A DNA stretch of 64,000 nucleotides from Lysobacter_K sp038248955 (GTDB lineage Bacteria > Pseudomonadota > Gammaproteobacteria > Xanthomonadales > Xanthomonadaceae): assembly GCA_038248955.1 (NCBI GenBank), contig JBBRWW010000002.1:9495-73494 (forward strand), in the 5' to 3' direction. The notes beneath the pieces were generated by a model, which was not told the DNA's origin, made no database searches, and saw only the letters and a program-made list of their open reading frames with translations. The first letter of the stretch is position 1, and the number at the start of each line of letters is the position of its first letter. Both the position numbers and the translations under genes were made by a program. Below are positions 38,101-47,433 of the stretch, one piece after another.

Positions 38101-38339
38101 GCGACGGCCGCGAACCGTGGCAGGCGATCGTCGAGGCGACGGTGCGCCGCTTCCGGCCGATCGTGCTGACCGCGCTGGCATCGATCCTGGCGATGATCCC
38201 GCTGTCGCGCAGTGCGTTCTTCGGGCCGATGGCGGTGGCGATCATGGGCGGGCTGCTGGTGGCGACCGTGTTGACCCTGCTGTTCCTGCCGGCGCTGTAC
38301 GCGGCGTGGTTCAAGGTGAAGGTGCCGGACGACGCTTGA
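35133..38339 (+). CDS. RND-family efflux pump
   Basis: This is a full-length 1068-residue inner-membrane proton-driven pump with twelve helices and two large periplasmic loops. It starts GFNLSEWSLRHRSLIVYAML. The proton-relay Asp pair is in SLGLLVDDAIIAVEMM. It resembles the smaller-substrate MdtB/VexF-like HAE1 branch more than AcrB. An odd Ser/Thr stretch (PSTSTSASSTPRTG) inserts near residue 150 in the first periplasmic loop. With the adaptor and TolC it forms a tripartite exporter. Confidence 0.94.
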   Translation: MGFNLSEWSLRHRSLIVYAMLVLAIVGAMSYLKLGRSEDPSFTFKVMVVRTQWPGATAEEVAQQVTERIEKKLMETGKYQFVRSYSRAGESQVIFAARDSMRSREVPELWYQARKKIADLKPTLPRDVVGPLFNDEFGDTFGNIYALTGEGPSTSTSASSTPRTGFDYAVMKDYADRVQLALQNVPDVGKIELFGVQDEKIWVELANTRLATLGVPVSAVKEALDQQNALVPAGFFETASSRVALRVDGRFTSVEQIRAFPIRVGDRTFRLGDVAEVHRGFADPPAPRMRFMGQDAIGIGVAMRDGGDILRLGKTLEKEFSALQKTLPAGMELRKVSDQPAAVEESVGEFVQVLSEAVAIVLLVSFFSLGLRTGLVVALSIPLVLAMTFAGMQFFGVGLHKISLGALVLSLGLLVDDAIIAVEMMAIKMEQGLSRVKAAAFAWDSTAFPMLTGTLITAAGFLPIATAASGTGEYTRSLFQVVTIALLMSWIAAVAFIPYLGDKLLPDFQHAAAAPKPGSLAARWQALRLRWADRHPALHDVIAPKAAIDGQAHDPYASKFYRRFRGWVTWCVRYRKTVIAVTLAAFVAAVLLFRFVPQQFFPDAVRPELMVDMELAEGSSLRATTEQVQRLEAILKQRKDLANYVSYVGTGSPRFYLPLDQQLPAANFAQFVLMPKDIAAREAIRTWMIADVIPRFPELQMRVTRLENGPPVGYPVQLRVSGEHIDQVRKLAYQVQQELRANPHVANVNLDWDEPSKVVRLHVDQDRARALGISSQQLAQFLSRSLSGSHISTYREGNELVEMLLRGPEPERLQLDMLGSLAVPTASGQSVSLAQIATLEDGFEEGIIWHRDREPTMTVRADIYDGTQPDSVMAQVAPALDAIRATLPYGYAIEVGGTVEDSARGQDSIKAGMPLFLFAVFTLLMLQLRSFSRSVMVLLTAPLGLIGVTLFLLVFQVPFGFVAMLGTIALSGMIMRNSVILVDQIEQDRGDGREPWQAIVEATVRRFRPIVLTALASILAMIPLSRSAFFGPMAVAIMGGLLVATVLTLLFLPALYAAWFKVKVPDDA

Positions 38340-38434
38340 GGGCCATTGCACAGGCGCGGCCGCGATTCGCCCCGCGTGGGCGCCGGCATCGGTGATCGAC
38401 CGACGACGGCCAAGCGGGGCAGTCGCGCAGCTCG

Positions 38435-39724
38435 CTAGCTGGCCAGCAATCGGGCGCGCAGCGCCAGGTAGTCGTCCGCCAGCGGCTCGGCGCTGGCCGG
38501 CCGCGCCATCATCGCGGCGAGCGCCGGCGGCAGTTCGAGCGCATGGCCGACCAGCGGTTCGACGATCGTCTCGAACTTCGCCGGGTGGGCGGTGGCGACC
38601 ACCGCCCACGGCCGCGTGTCGCCGGATGCGCGCAGTTGCTCGAGCAGGTGCAGGCCGGTCGCGGTATGCGGGCAGGGCACCACGCCATGGCGCGCGGGCG
38701 CATGGCCGATGGTGGCGCGGATCGTGGCGTCGTCGACCGCCGTGGCGGTCATTGCCGCGCGCAACGTGTCGTCGTCGTGGTGCCAGTGGCGCAGGCGTTC
38801 GAAGTTGCTCGGCGCACCGACATCCATCGCATTGGCCAGCGTGGTACGGCCCGCTTGCGGCGCATACGGTTCGCCGTCGAAGTAGCGCGGCAGCACATCA
38901 TTGGCGTTGGTGGCCAGGCGGATCTCGCCGATCGGCGATCCAGTGCTCCGGGCAACCCACGCAGCGGCGGCATTGCCAAGGTTGCCGGTCGGCACGATGA
39001 AATTGAGCGGCTGGCCCTGCACGGCGGCGAACGCGGCGGCCGCGTGCGCGTAGTACGCGACCTGCGGCATCAGCCGGCCGAGGCTGATGCTGTTCGCCGA
39101 TCCCAGCGGCGCGCGGCGACGCAGGTCCTCGTCGTTCAATGCCTGCTTGGCAAGGCGCTGGCAGTCGTCGAAGCTCCCGGCGACGCGGAACGCGCGCACG
39201 TTGTCGCCCCAGCACCCGAGTCCATGCGCCTGCCGCGGCGACACGCGGCCATCGGGATACAGGATCACCACCCGGAAGCCGGGACGGCGGTGGAACGCGG
39301 CCGCGACCGCCGCTCCGGTATCGCCAGAGGTCGCGACCAGGATGGTGGTTGGCGGCGCATCATCGGGACGCAGCGCTTCCAGCGCGACGGCCAGGAAGCG
39401 CGCACCGAAGTCCTTGAACGCCGCGGTCGGGCCGTGGAACAACTCCAGCAGCCAGTCGCCGGGATCGGCCAGCGGCTGCAGCGGCGCCGGGAAGCCGTAG
39501 GCGTGCGCACAGAGTTCGCCGAGGCGGTCGCGCAACCGCGAGCCCTCGAAGTACGGCGCGAGCACGTCGCTCGCCGTCGCCGCCAGCGACGCACGCAGGG
39601 GCAAGGCGGTCGCTGCCGGCAAGCGCTCGGGCACGAACAATCCGCCATCGGGCGCCAGCCCTGCGACGAGCGCCGTGTCGATGCCGACCGCCCCCGTGCC
39701 ACCGCGCGTGCTGAGGAAGTTCAT
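38435..39724 (-). CDS. thrC: threonine synthase
   Basis: ThrC converts O-phosphohomoserine to threonine with PLP. The 429-residue enzyme opens MNFLSTRGG and carries the PLP lysine in FHGPTAAFKDFGARFLAVAL and the phosphate-binding TSGDTGAAVAAAF. The start at 39724 fits the family, and a start six codons upstream is not needed. thrB lies 14 bases upstream on the same strand. The aspartokinase/homoserine dehydrogenase gene is not in this window. Confidence 0.97.
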   Translation of the reverse strand: MNFLSTRGGTGAVGIDTALVAGLAPDGGLFVPERLPAATALPLRASLAATASDVLAPYFEGSRLRDRLGELCAHAYGFPAPLQPLADPGDWLLELFHGPTAAFKDFGARFLAVALEALRPDDAPPTTILVATSGDTGAAVAAAFHRRPGFRVVILYPDGRVSPRQAHGLGCWGDNVRAFRVAGSFDDCQRLAKQALNDEDLRRRAPLGSANSISLGRLMPQVAYYAHAAAAFAAVQGQPLNFIVPTGNLGNAAAAWVARSTGSPIGEIRLATNANDVLPRYFDGEPYAPQAGRTTLANAMDVGAPSNFERLRHWHHDDDTLRAAMTATAVDDATIRATIGHAPARHGVVPCPHTATGLHLLEQLRASGDTRPWAVVATAHPAKFETIVEPLVGHALELPPALAAMMARPASAEPLADDYLALRARLLAS

Positions 39725-39738
39725 GGCCCGATCCCGGG

Positions 39739-40746
39739 TCATGCGCCGTCGTCGGGGCGGGGCTGGGCGAAGTCCCGATCGGCATCGATGTCGGAAGCAT
39801 CACCCGCCATCACCTCGGCGCGCGGCCCGTCAACCGGTGACACGGTTGCCCGCGAGTCGAAGCCGGCATCGGCAAACCCCGCGCGCATGGCCGGCGCGGC
39901 GGCCTCGGCATCGGCGCGCGACGCGAACCACGCGAACACGCTGGGGCCGGCGCCGGAAATGCTCGCGCCGAGCGCGCGGTGGTCCAGCGCGGCGGCCTTG
40001 ACCGCGGCGAAGCCCGGGATCAGCGGCGCGCGGCGGGGTTCGACCAGCACGTCGTGCAGGCCGTCGCGGATCAGCTCGGCGTCGCCGCGCTGCAGGCCGG
40101 TCAGGAACAGCGCCAGGTGCGCGCTCTGCGCGACCACCAGCGGCAACGGGTAGGGCTCGGCGAGCACCGCGCGCGCACGGCGGGTCTCCAGCACCTGGTC
40201 GGGGTGGACGACGACGCAGTGCAGCCACTCGGGCACGGCCAGCGCGATCATGCGCGTGGAGGTCGCCAGCACCATGCCACCGAGCAGCATCGGCGCGACG
40301 TTGTCGCCATGCCGGCTGCCGCTGGACACCGCCTCGCCATCGAGCGCGAACGGGTACAGCGCCGCGCGCGGCAACGGGGCATCCAGCAGCGCGTTCGCCG
40401 CGACCAGCGCCGCCACGCACGACGCCGCCGAACCACCGAGGCCCGACCCGAGCGGGATGCCCTTGTCGAGTTCGACGGCGAAACCATGGGCCAATCCGAG
40501 TCTCTCGCGCAGCGCCTGCAATGCGCGCCCCGCGGTGTTGAGTTCGGCCTGCAGCGGCAATGAGGCGGCGCCACCGGCGGTGCCGCGGATCGCGTCGATG
40601 CGCACCACCGGCGCGTCGATGCGTCGCACCGTGGCGACGTCGCGCGGGCCCGCGATCGCGTGGCCGAGCAGGTCGAAGCCGACCGCGATGTTGCCGACGC
40701 TGGCCGGCGCGAAGGCGCGCATTGCGTCGTGTCGATGGGCGTTCAT
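39739..40746 (-). CDS. thrB: homoserine kinase
   Basis: ThrB phosphorylates homoserine. The 335-residue GHMP kinase has FAPASVGNIAVGFDLLGHAI at the N-terminus, the ATP loop IPLGSGLGGSAASCVAAL, and the C-terminal ASISGAGPSVFAW. The start at 40746 follows GGAG; an internal ATG eight codons in is also possible, and longer upstream forms are rejected. A tail of about 25 residues extends past the usual end. It forms an operon with thrC. Confidence 0.95.
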   Translation of the reverse strand: MNAHRHDAMRAFAPASVGNIAVGFDLLGHAIAGPRDVATVRRIDAPVVRIDAIRGTAGGAASLPLQAELNTAGRALQALRERLGLAHGFAVELDKGIPLGSGLGGSAASCVAALVAANALLDAPLPRAALYPFALDGEAVSSGSRHGDNVAPMLLGGMVLATSTRMIALAVPEWLHCVVVHPDQVLETRRARAVLAEPYPLPLVVAQSAHLALFLTGLQRGDAELIRDGLHDVLVEPRRAPLIPGFAAVKAAALDHRALGASISGAGPSVFAWFASRADAEAAAPAMRAGFADAGFDSRATVSPVDGPRAEVMAGDASDIDADRDFAQPRPDDGA

Positions 40747-41007
40747 GGCGCTGCTCCTGCTGCCTGTGCGGTCGCCAGGCCGGGGCCGTGCGGGTCTGGT
40801 GGGTGGCGGCAATCGCGCCGACGCGGCCTGAGGGCATGCGGGCGAGCGACCCCGCGGGAGTCGGGTGGGTGCGCATTATCGGCGCATTGCCTGGCCAGCG
40901 GATCGGCGTGGTGGCGGATCGGGCGTTCTTGGCGCCGCAGCGCACCACGACCGGGGCAATCGGCCCTGGCTGGCCCCGCCGGCGCCGGCGTGGTGAAATG
41001 CGCGTTG
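40747..41007. other. divergent thrB/thiC intergenic region
   Basis: No coding or RNA gene is apparent in this stretch, which should contain the promoters for thrB (minus) and thiC (plus). No promoter hexamers could be picked with confidence. Confidence 0.3.
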
Positions 41008-41118
41008 AAGCGGGGGTACCGCGGCTCCCAGACAGGAGCCCCGGTTGAGACAGTCCCTTCGAACCTGATGCGGGCAAGGCGGCACGACTCCGACGAGTCG
41101 ACCCCCCAACCGCCGTAG
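41008..41118 (+). promoter_or_regulatory. TPP riboswitch upstream of thiC
   Basis: The conserved thi box is present: GGTTGAGA (41043-41050; canonical GCTGAGA with one change) and CCCTTCGAACCTGATGCGGG (41055-41074). A GGCTCC/GGAGCC helix (41023-41028 with 41035-41040) and an accessory CGACTC/GAGTCG hairpin (41085-41100) are intact. The closing helix GGGGGT (41012-41017) pairs with ACCCCC (41101-41106). Binding of thiamine pyrophosphate would lower thiC expression. About 150 bases lie between it and the thiC start, leaving room for an expression platform. Confidence 0.93.
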
Positions 41119-41271
41119 GAAGCTTCGCCGGACCGGCTCGCCGTGTCCGCGCGCCGCCGCTTCGTCCGCGCCGCGGTGACAGTCGCTGCGAGAGTGTCCA
41201 ACGCGCCGCCGCGCGCGACGACCTTCGCAGAGGAGGTCACCGCCCTACGCAACGCAACTGGACGAATTTCA

Positions 41272-43149
<1,878 letters not shown>

Positions 43150-43301
43150 GCCGGGCGGCGTTGTTCGCCGCCGGGATCCGGACGCGGGCATGGCGCATGG
43201 TCGTTACGCGCCGACCGCGTCGCCCACCGTGTCAACTGGTCGGCCGGGGTCGGCGCCGGGCGCTGCTGTGTACGATATGCGCGAGCCACCAGGGTCGAAA
43301 A

Positions 43302-44300
43302 ATGAAATTACCCGCGCCATTCATCCAGTTGCCGTTGTGCTTTGACGCCGCGCTGCTCGCCGCGGAGGTCGGCGCATTGGGCGAGCGGCCCTGGCGTCCG
43401 CATCCGCAGGGGTTTGCGGGCAATTCGATGCTGCCGCTGGTGGCCGTTGGCGGCGATCCGGCCAACGAGGCATTCAGCGGCGCGATGCAGCCCACTGCGG
43501 AACTGCAGCGCTGCCCGTACCTGATGCAGGTCCATGCCAGCCTGGGCGCCACGGTGGGCCGCAGCCGGTTGATGCGGCTTTCGGGCAATGCCGAGGTCAA
43601 GCGTCACGTCGACCAGGGGTATTACTGGATCGAACGGGTGCGCGTCCACGTCCCGATCGTGACCCAGCCCACGGTGCGGTTCGAGTGCGGCGACGCGGCG
43701 GTCAACATGGCCCAGGGGGAGTGCTGGATCTTCGACACCTGGCGCCAGCACCGCGTCATCAATGCCGCCGAGCAGTCACGCATCCACCTGGTCATCGATA
43801 CCGTCGGGGGCGGCGAGTTCTGGCGCCTGGTGGACCAGGGGCGGGCGCCTTCGACGAGACCCGGCGCGGACTGGCAGCCGCGGCTGGTGCCGCCGCCGCC
43901 GGGGCCGGGGCCGTCGTTCGCCCTGGAGACTGTCAACCTCCCCTCGGTCATGAGCCCGTGGGAAATGGACGCGCATTTCAGCCTGCTGTTTTGCGAGGTA
44001 GTGGCGCACCCGCAACTTGGCGTGGTGCGCCAGCTCACCGCGGATCTGTCGCGAACCTGGCGCGGGCTGTGGGCGCGGTTCGGGACGACGCCTGCGGGGC
44101 AGCCGCATTACCAGGCGGCGCTCGACCAGTACATTGCCCGCGTCCGCGGCCCGGCCCAGACCCTGGCACTGCAAAACGAGATCCACTGGTTCAGCGCGAT
44201 GATGACGATGATCGGCAAGCCCGCCGTCGGATCGCACGCACAAGCCGCCGCGCAGGTCGCCCGGCCGCTCGGGAACCCGGCGCCAGGGGCGGCGCGGTGA
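43302..44300 (+). CDS. aspartyl/asparaginyl beta-hydroxylase-like 2OG-Fe(II) oxygenase
   Basis: The 332-residue protein has an Asp/Arg-hydroxylase cupin in residues 70-170. HVD (H102, D104) and H150 in FDTWRQHRV are the likely iron ligands, and R160 (SRIHLVID) should hold 2-oxoglutarate. It lacks a signal peptide and is probably cytoplasmic. A second, less conserved region fills residues 200-310. Its TGA overlaps the GTG of the sulfotransferase gene, so the two enzymes are made together. The substrate is unknown; a hydroxylate-then-sulfate sequence is an attractive guess. Confidence 0.8.
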   Translation: MKLPAPFIQLPLCFDAALLAAEVGALGERPWRPHPQGFAGNSMLPLVAVGGDPANEAFSGAMQPTAELQRCPYLMQVHASLGATVGRSRLMRLSGNAEVKRHVDQGYYWIERVRVHVPIVTQPTVRFECGDAAVNMAQGECWIFDTWRQHRVINAAEQSRIHLVIDTVGGGEFWRLVDQGRAPSTRPGADWQPRLVPPPPGPGPSFALETVNLPSVMSPWEMDAHFSLLFCEVVAHPQLGVVRQLTADLSRTWRGLWARFGTTPAGQPHYQAALDQYIARVRGPAQTLALQNEIHWFSAMMTMIGKPAVGSHAQAAAQVARPLGNPAPGAAR

Positions 44301-45148
44301 CTCCAGCGCCTGATCCGGTGTTCGACCGCCCGGTATTCATCGTGTCCACGCCGCGGTCCGGTTCGACGTTGCTGTTCGAGACGTTGGCGCGCGCGCCGGG
44401 GCTCTACACCATCGGTGGCGAAAGCCATCAACTGATCGAATCCATCCCGGGATTGGGCATCCAGTCGCGCGGGTTCTCGTCCAACCGGCTGCTCGAAGCG
44501 GACGCCGTGCCGGACATCGCGACGGAATTGCGCCGGCGTTTCCACGCCAACATGCGCGACCGCGACGGCAACGGCGTGCCGCCCGGGAACGAACGTTTCC
44601 GGATGCTGGAAAAGACCCCGAAGAACTCCCTGCGCATCCCGTTCCTGCTCAAGGTGTTTCCCGAGGCGCGCTTCGTCTTCCTGTACCGCGATCCGCGCCA
44701 GGTGCTGGCGAGCATGATCGAGGCCTGGACGTCCGGACGGTTCAAGACCTATGTGGGCTTGCCGGGCTGGCCGATGCCGTATTGGGCGCTGCTGTTGACC
44801 CCCGGGTGGCAGGCGCTGGCCGGCAAGCCATTGGCCGCGGTCGTCGCCGGGCAATGGCAGGCGGCGACCAGCGTGCTGCTGGACGACCTCGCGACGCTGG
44901 CGCCGGAGCGCTGCCAGACGATCCGCTATGGCGACTTCATCGCCGATCCGGCGGCGGAGATTGGCCGCCTGTGTGCAGGCCTCGGCCTGGAATGGGACCG
45001 TCCACTGGCGGGCGCGCTGCCGTTGGCGCGCCACACGGTCACCCCTCCCGACCCGAACAAATGGCGCGTCCACGCCAGCGAAATCGAGGCGGTGATGCCT
45101 GGCCTGCTCGCCGCGATCGAACGTGCCGAGCGCACCGTGGGGGGCTGA
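44297..45148 (+). CDS. sulfotransferase-family protein
   Basis: The 283-residue protein has the PAPS 5'-phosphosulfate loop FIVSTPRSGSTLLFETL (residues 14-30) and a 3'-phosphate loop RFVFLYRDPRQVLASM (125-140), both diagnostic of P-loop sulfotransferases. It starts with a GTG that overlaps the stop of the oxygenase gene (GTGA). The acceptor could be a hydroxylated amino acid, peptide, sugar or lipid; nothing in the neighbourhood decides. A 16-bp tandem repeat begins 15 bases after its stop. Confidence 0.83.
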   Translation: MTPAPDPVFDRPVFIVSTPRSGSTLLFETLARAPGLYTIGGESHQLIESIPGLGIQSRGFSSNRLLEADAVPDIATELRRRFHANMRDRDGNGVPPGNERFRMLEKTPKNSLRIPFLLKVFPEARFVFLYRDPRQVLASMIEAWTSGRFKTYVGLPGWPMPYWALLLTPGWQALAGKPLAAVVAGQWQAATSVLLDDLATLAPERCQTIRYGDFIADPAAEIGRLCAGLGLEWDRPLAGALPLARHTVTPPDPNKWRVHASEIEAVMPGLLAAIERAERTVGG

Positions 45149-45163
45149 GCGCCCACGGCCTCG

Positions 45164-45227
45164 CCAAGGTCAGAACTTGCCAATCGTTGAACTTGCCAAG
45201 CTCAGAACTTGCCAGGTTTAGAACTTG
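45164..45227. repeat. four tandem 16-bp repeats at the 3' end of ppa
   Basis: Units at 45164, 45180, 45196 and 45212 share the pattern CCAAGNTCAGAACTTG with exact 16-base spacing. The fourth unit contains the ppa stop codon and its last codons (Lys-Phe-stop), so the array looks like duplication of that gene end into the gap between convergent genes. Confidence 0.9.
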
Positions 45228-45766
45228 GGCTTGTCGGTGCTGTCGTCGTAGCGTTGGATCGAATCGGCCAGCACCGCCTTGGCTTCGGCCGCATTGCCCC
45301 AGCCATCGAGCCTGACCCACTTGTCCTTCTCCAGGTCCTTGTAGTGCTGGAAGAAGTGGCCGATGCGCTCCAGCCAGTGCGGACTCACCTTCTCGATGTC
45401 GTCGATGTGGCTGTAGCCGGCGAACACCTTGTCGACCGGAACGGCAAGGATCTTCTCGTCGCTGCCGGCCTCGTCGCTCATCCGCAACACGCCGACCGGG
45501 CGGCAGCGGATCACCGAACCGGGGATCAGCGGCAGCGGCAGGATCACCAGCACGTCGGCCGGATCGCCATCGCCGCACAGGGTATGCGGCACGTAGCCGT
45601 AGTTGCATGGGTAGCGCATCGGCGTGGACAGGATGCGGTCGACGAAGATCGCGCCCGTCGCCTTGTCGACCTCGTACTTGACCGGCTCGGCGTCCTTGGG
45701 GATTTCGATGATGACGTTGATCTCATCGGGCGGGTTGTTGCCGGTGGGGACGAGGTCCAGGCCCAT
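45218..45766 (-). CDS. ppa: soluble inorganic pyrophosphatase
   Basis: Ppa hydrolyses PPi to phosphate and so pulls biosynthetic reactions forward. The 182-residue family I enzyme has the metal-binding signature DGDPAD (D66, D68, D71) and EIPKDAEPVKYEVDK. The ending IQRYDDSTDKPKF is followed by a stop inside the 16-bp repeat array. It diverges from the ATP-grasp gene. A membrane pyrophosphatase gene lies 1.7 kb away. Confidence 0.97.
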   Translation of the reverse strand: MGLDLVPTGNNPPDEINVIIEIPKDAEPVKYEVDKATGAIFVDRILSTPMRYPCNYGYVPHTLCGDGDPADVLVILPLPLIPGSVIRCRPVGVLRMSDEAGSDEKILAVPVDKVFAGYSHIDDIEKVSPHWLERIGHFFQHYKDLEKDKWVRLDGWGNAAEAKAVLADSIQRYDDSTDKPKF

Positions 45767-45980
45767 GGGTTACTCCAGGTTTGTGCGCCGTGGCGCCACG
45801 TTCCCCGGAAAAGGGCGGGCAGCACGAGGCGGGGTCACAAGGCCGCGCATTCTACGCGGCCGCGTGCTGCACTGCACAAGCCTTGCGGCAGCAGGCCTCG
45901 GGGGCCGGCCGCTGCTGCCCTGCCCCGGAGGTCGTCGCCGACCGCGGCCTCAGAGGGCGGGCCATTGCGTATTACCCCTC

Positions 45981-47231
45981 ATGAACAACTCCTTGGATGA
46001 TTCTCGGACCCCGGCGATCGTGCTGGGCAGTGGGTACACCGCGCTCGGTGCGCTGCGATGCCTGGTGGCGGCCGGTATTCCGGCCTATGTAGCCTGCCCA
46101 GCGGGGGATCCGGTGACCCGCTCGCGCTGGTACCGCCCAACGCCGGGTGCGACCCGCTGGAACGGCAGCCTCGGTCCGCGTGGCCAGGCCATCCTGCGCG
46201 CCATGCCGCTGTCGAATGCCGTCCTGATCCCGTGTGGCGACGATGCTGCGTTGTGGCTGGCGGAAATCGCAGGGGGCGAACTGTCTCACCGTTTCCGGGT
46301 GAGTTCGAGTTCCGCGGAGACGCTGCAGATCCTGCAGGACAAATCCCGGTTCGGCGCGTTCCTGGCGCATCACCGCCTGCCACACCCGCGTACCTATCCG
46401 ATCGCCACCTTGGATGATGTCGCGGCGATCCCCTTCGCCGAACTCGACCGGGTCTTCATCAAGCCCGCCGACTCCCAGTCGTTCAGCCGGATCCTCGGCA
46501 CCAAAGGCATCTGGGCGACCACCCGGGAGGAGTTCGAAACGATCTGGCGCCGGCTCGATGCCGGAGGCTACAAGGTCATCGCCCAGGAATACGTGCCCGG
46601 CTCCTCGGCGGACCACTACTTCGTCGACGGTTTCCGCGACCGGACTGGCGCCTTGGCCGGCCTGTTCGCACGCAAGCGGTCTCGGCTGTACCCGGCGGAC
46701 TTTGGCAACAGTTCGTATTGCCACAGCATTGCATTGGCCGAAGTCAGTGGGGCGGTGGACTGCGTGACTGCGTTGCTGGCCACGCTCCACTACCGGGGCA
46801 TTTTCAGCGCCGAGTTCAAACGCGATTCTAGGGACGGAACGCTGCGCTTGCTGGAGGTCAATACCCGCGCGTGGTGGTATGTCGAGTTCGCCGCGCGTTG
46901 CGGCGTCAACGTGTGCGCGATGGCCTTTGAGGATGCGCTGGGTCGGCCGCCGGAAACGTCGTCGCGGGACTACCGGCCCGGCGTCGGCTGCTTGAACCTG
47001 CTTCAGGACATGAAGGCTGTCCGATCGCTTCCACGGGCAACGCGACCGTCGCTGTGGCAGGTGCTGCGGCAGTGGGCCGGCGCGTATTGCCATGTGTTCA
47101 GGTGGTCGGACCCATGGCCATCGCTGACGATCGTGTGGTCGATGGCCTGGCAGAAGCTTCGGCGATCGGCAGTGCGTGGCACCGCGCTGGCCAGCAGTCG
47201 CAGTGACGCCAAGCGCGCGCGCAACACGTAG
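45981..47231 (+). CDS. ATP-grasp enzyme of unknown substrate
   Basis: The 416-residue protein has an N-terminal preATP domain (TPAIVLGSGYTALGALRCL) and an ATP-grasp core with KPADSQSFSRILGTKGIW and a metal-binding segment ending LLEVNTRAWWYVEFAARCGV. It resembles predicted ATP-dependent carboligases of the carbamoyl-phosphate-synthase-like group (COG3919). Such enzymes join a carboxylate to an amine or similar nucleophile. Codon use looks slightly less GC-rich than in its neighbours. No partner biosynthetic gene is adjacent, so its product is unknown. Confidence 0.75.
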   Translation: MNNSLDDSRTPAIVLGSGYTALGALRCLVAAGIPAYVACPAGDPVTRSRWYRPTPGATRWNGSLGPRGQAILRAMPLSNAVLIPCGDDAALWLAEIAGGELSHRFRVSSSSAETLQILQDKSRFGAFLAHHRLPHPRTYPIATLDDVAAIPFAELDRVFIKPADSQSFSRILGTKGIWATTREEFETIWRRLDAGGYKVIAQEYVPGSSADHYFVDGFRDRTGALAGLFARKRSRLYPADFGNSSYCHSIALAEVSGAVDCVTALLATLHYRGIFSAEFKRDSRDGTLRLLEVNTRAWWYVEFAARCGVNVCAMAFEDALGRPPETSSRDYRPGVGCLNLLQDMKAVRSLPRATRPSLWQVLRQWAGAYCHVFRWSDPWPSLTIVWSMAWQKLRRSAVRGTALASSRSDAKRARNT

Positions 47232-47382
47232 CGAATGGCCGGCACGCTGGCGCGCCAGCACGTCCTGCCGGGATCGTGCCGGTCGACAGGAAGCGTCCCG
47301 GGCTCCCTTCCGGGTTGGGCATACGCCGCTGCCCTACGACCGCTGCTTTGCGTGTGCCGACCACTGCACGGCCATGAAAGAA

Positions 47383-47406
47383 AACGGCGACCCGAAGGCC
47401 GCCGTT
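47383..47406 (-). terminator. hppA terminator
   Basis: On the minus strand AACGGCGGCC, loop TTCG, GGTCGCCGTT form a 10-bp stem (one G-T pair) with a stable UUCG-type loop, then TTCTTTC. It lies 28 bases after the hppA stop. Confidence 0.8.
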
Positions 47407-47433
47407 GCTGGTGGTAACCAGAGCGCTGGTGGA

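Noticed and set aside
34770..38609. 1279-codon open frame on the minus strand
   Set aside because: It lies antisense to the RND adaptor end and pump, which have clear homology. Long empty antisense frames are expected in DNA of this GC content.
41143..41271. N-terminal extension of thiC
   Set aside because: It begins just after the riboswitch, is Arg/Ala-rich and is not part of the family; the start at 41272 gives the normal length.
43154..43172. GC hairpin after thiC as an intrinsic terminator
   Set aside because: A 7-bp stem (GGCGGCG/CGCCGCC) is present but no T run follows, so it is too weak to list as a terminator.
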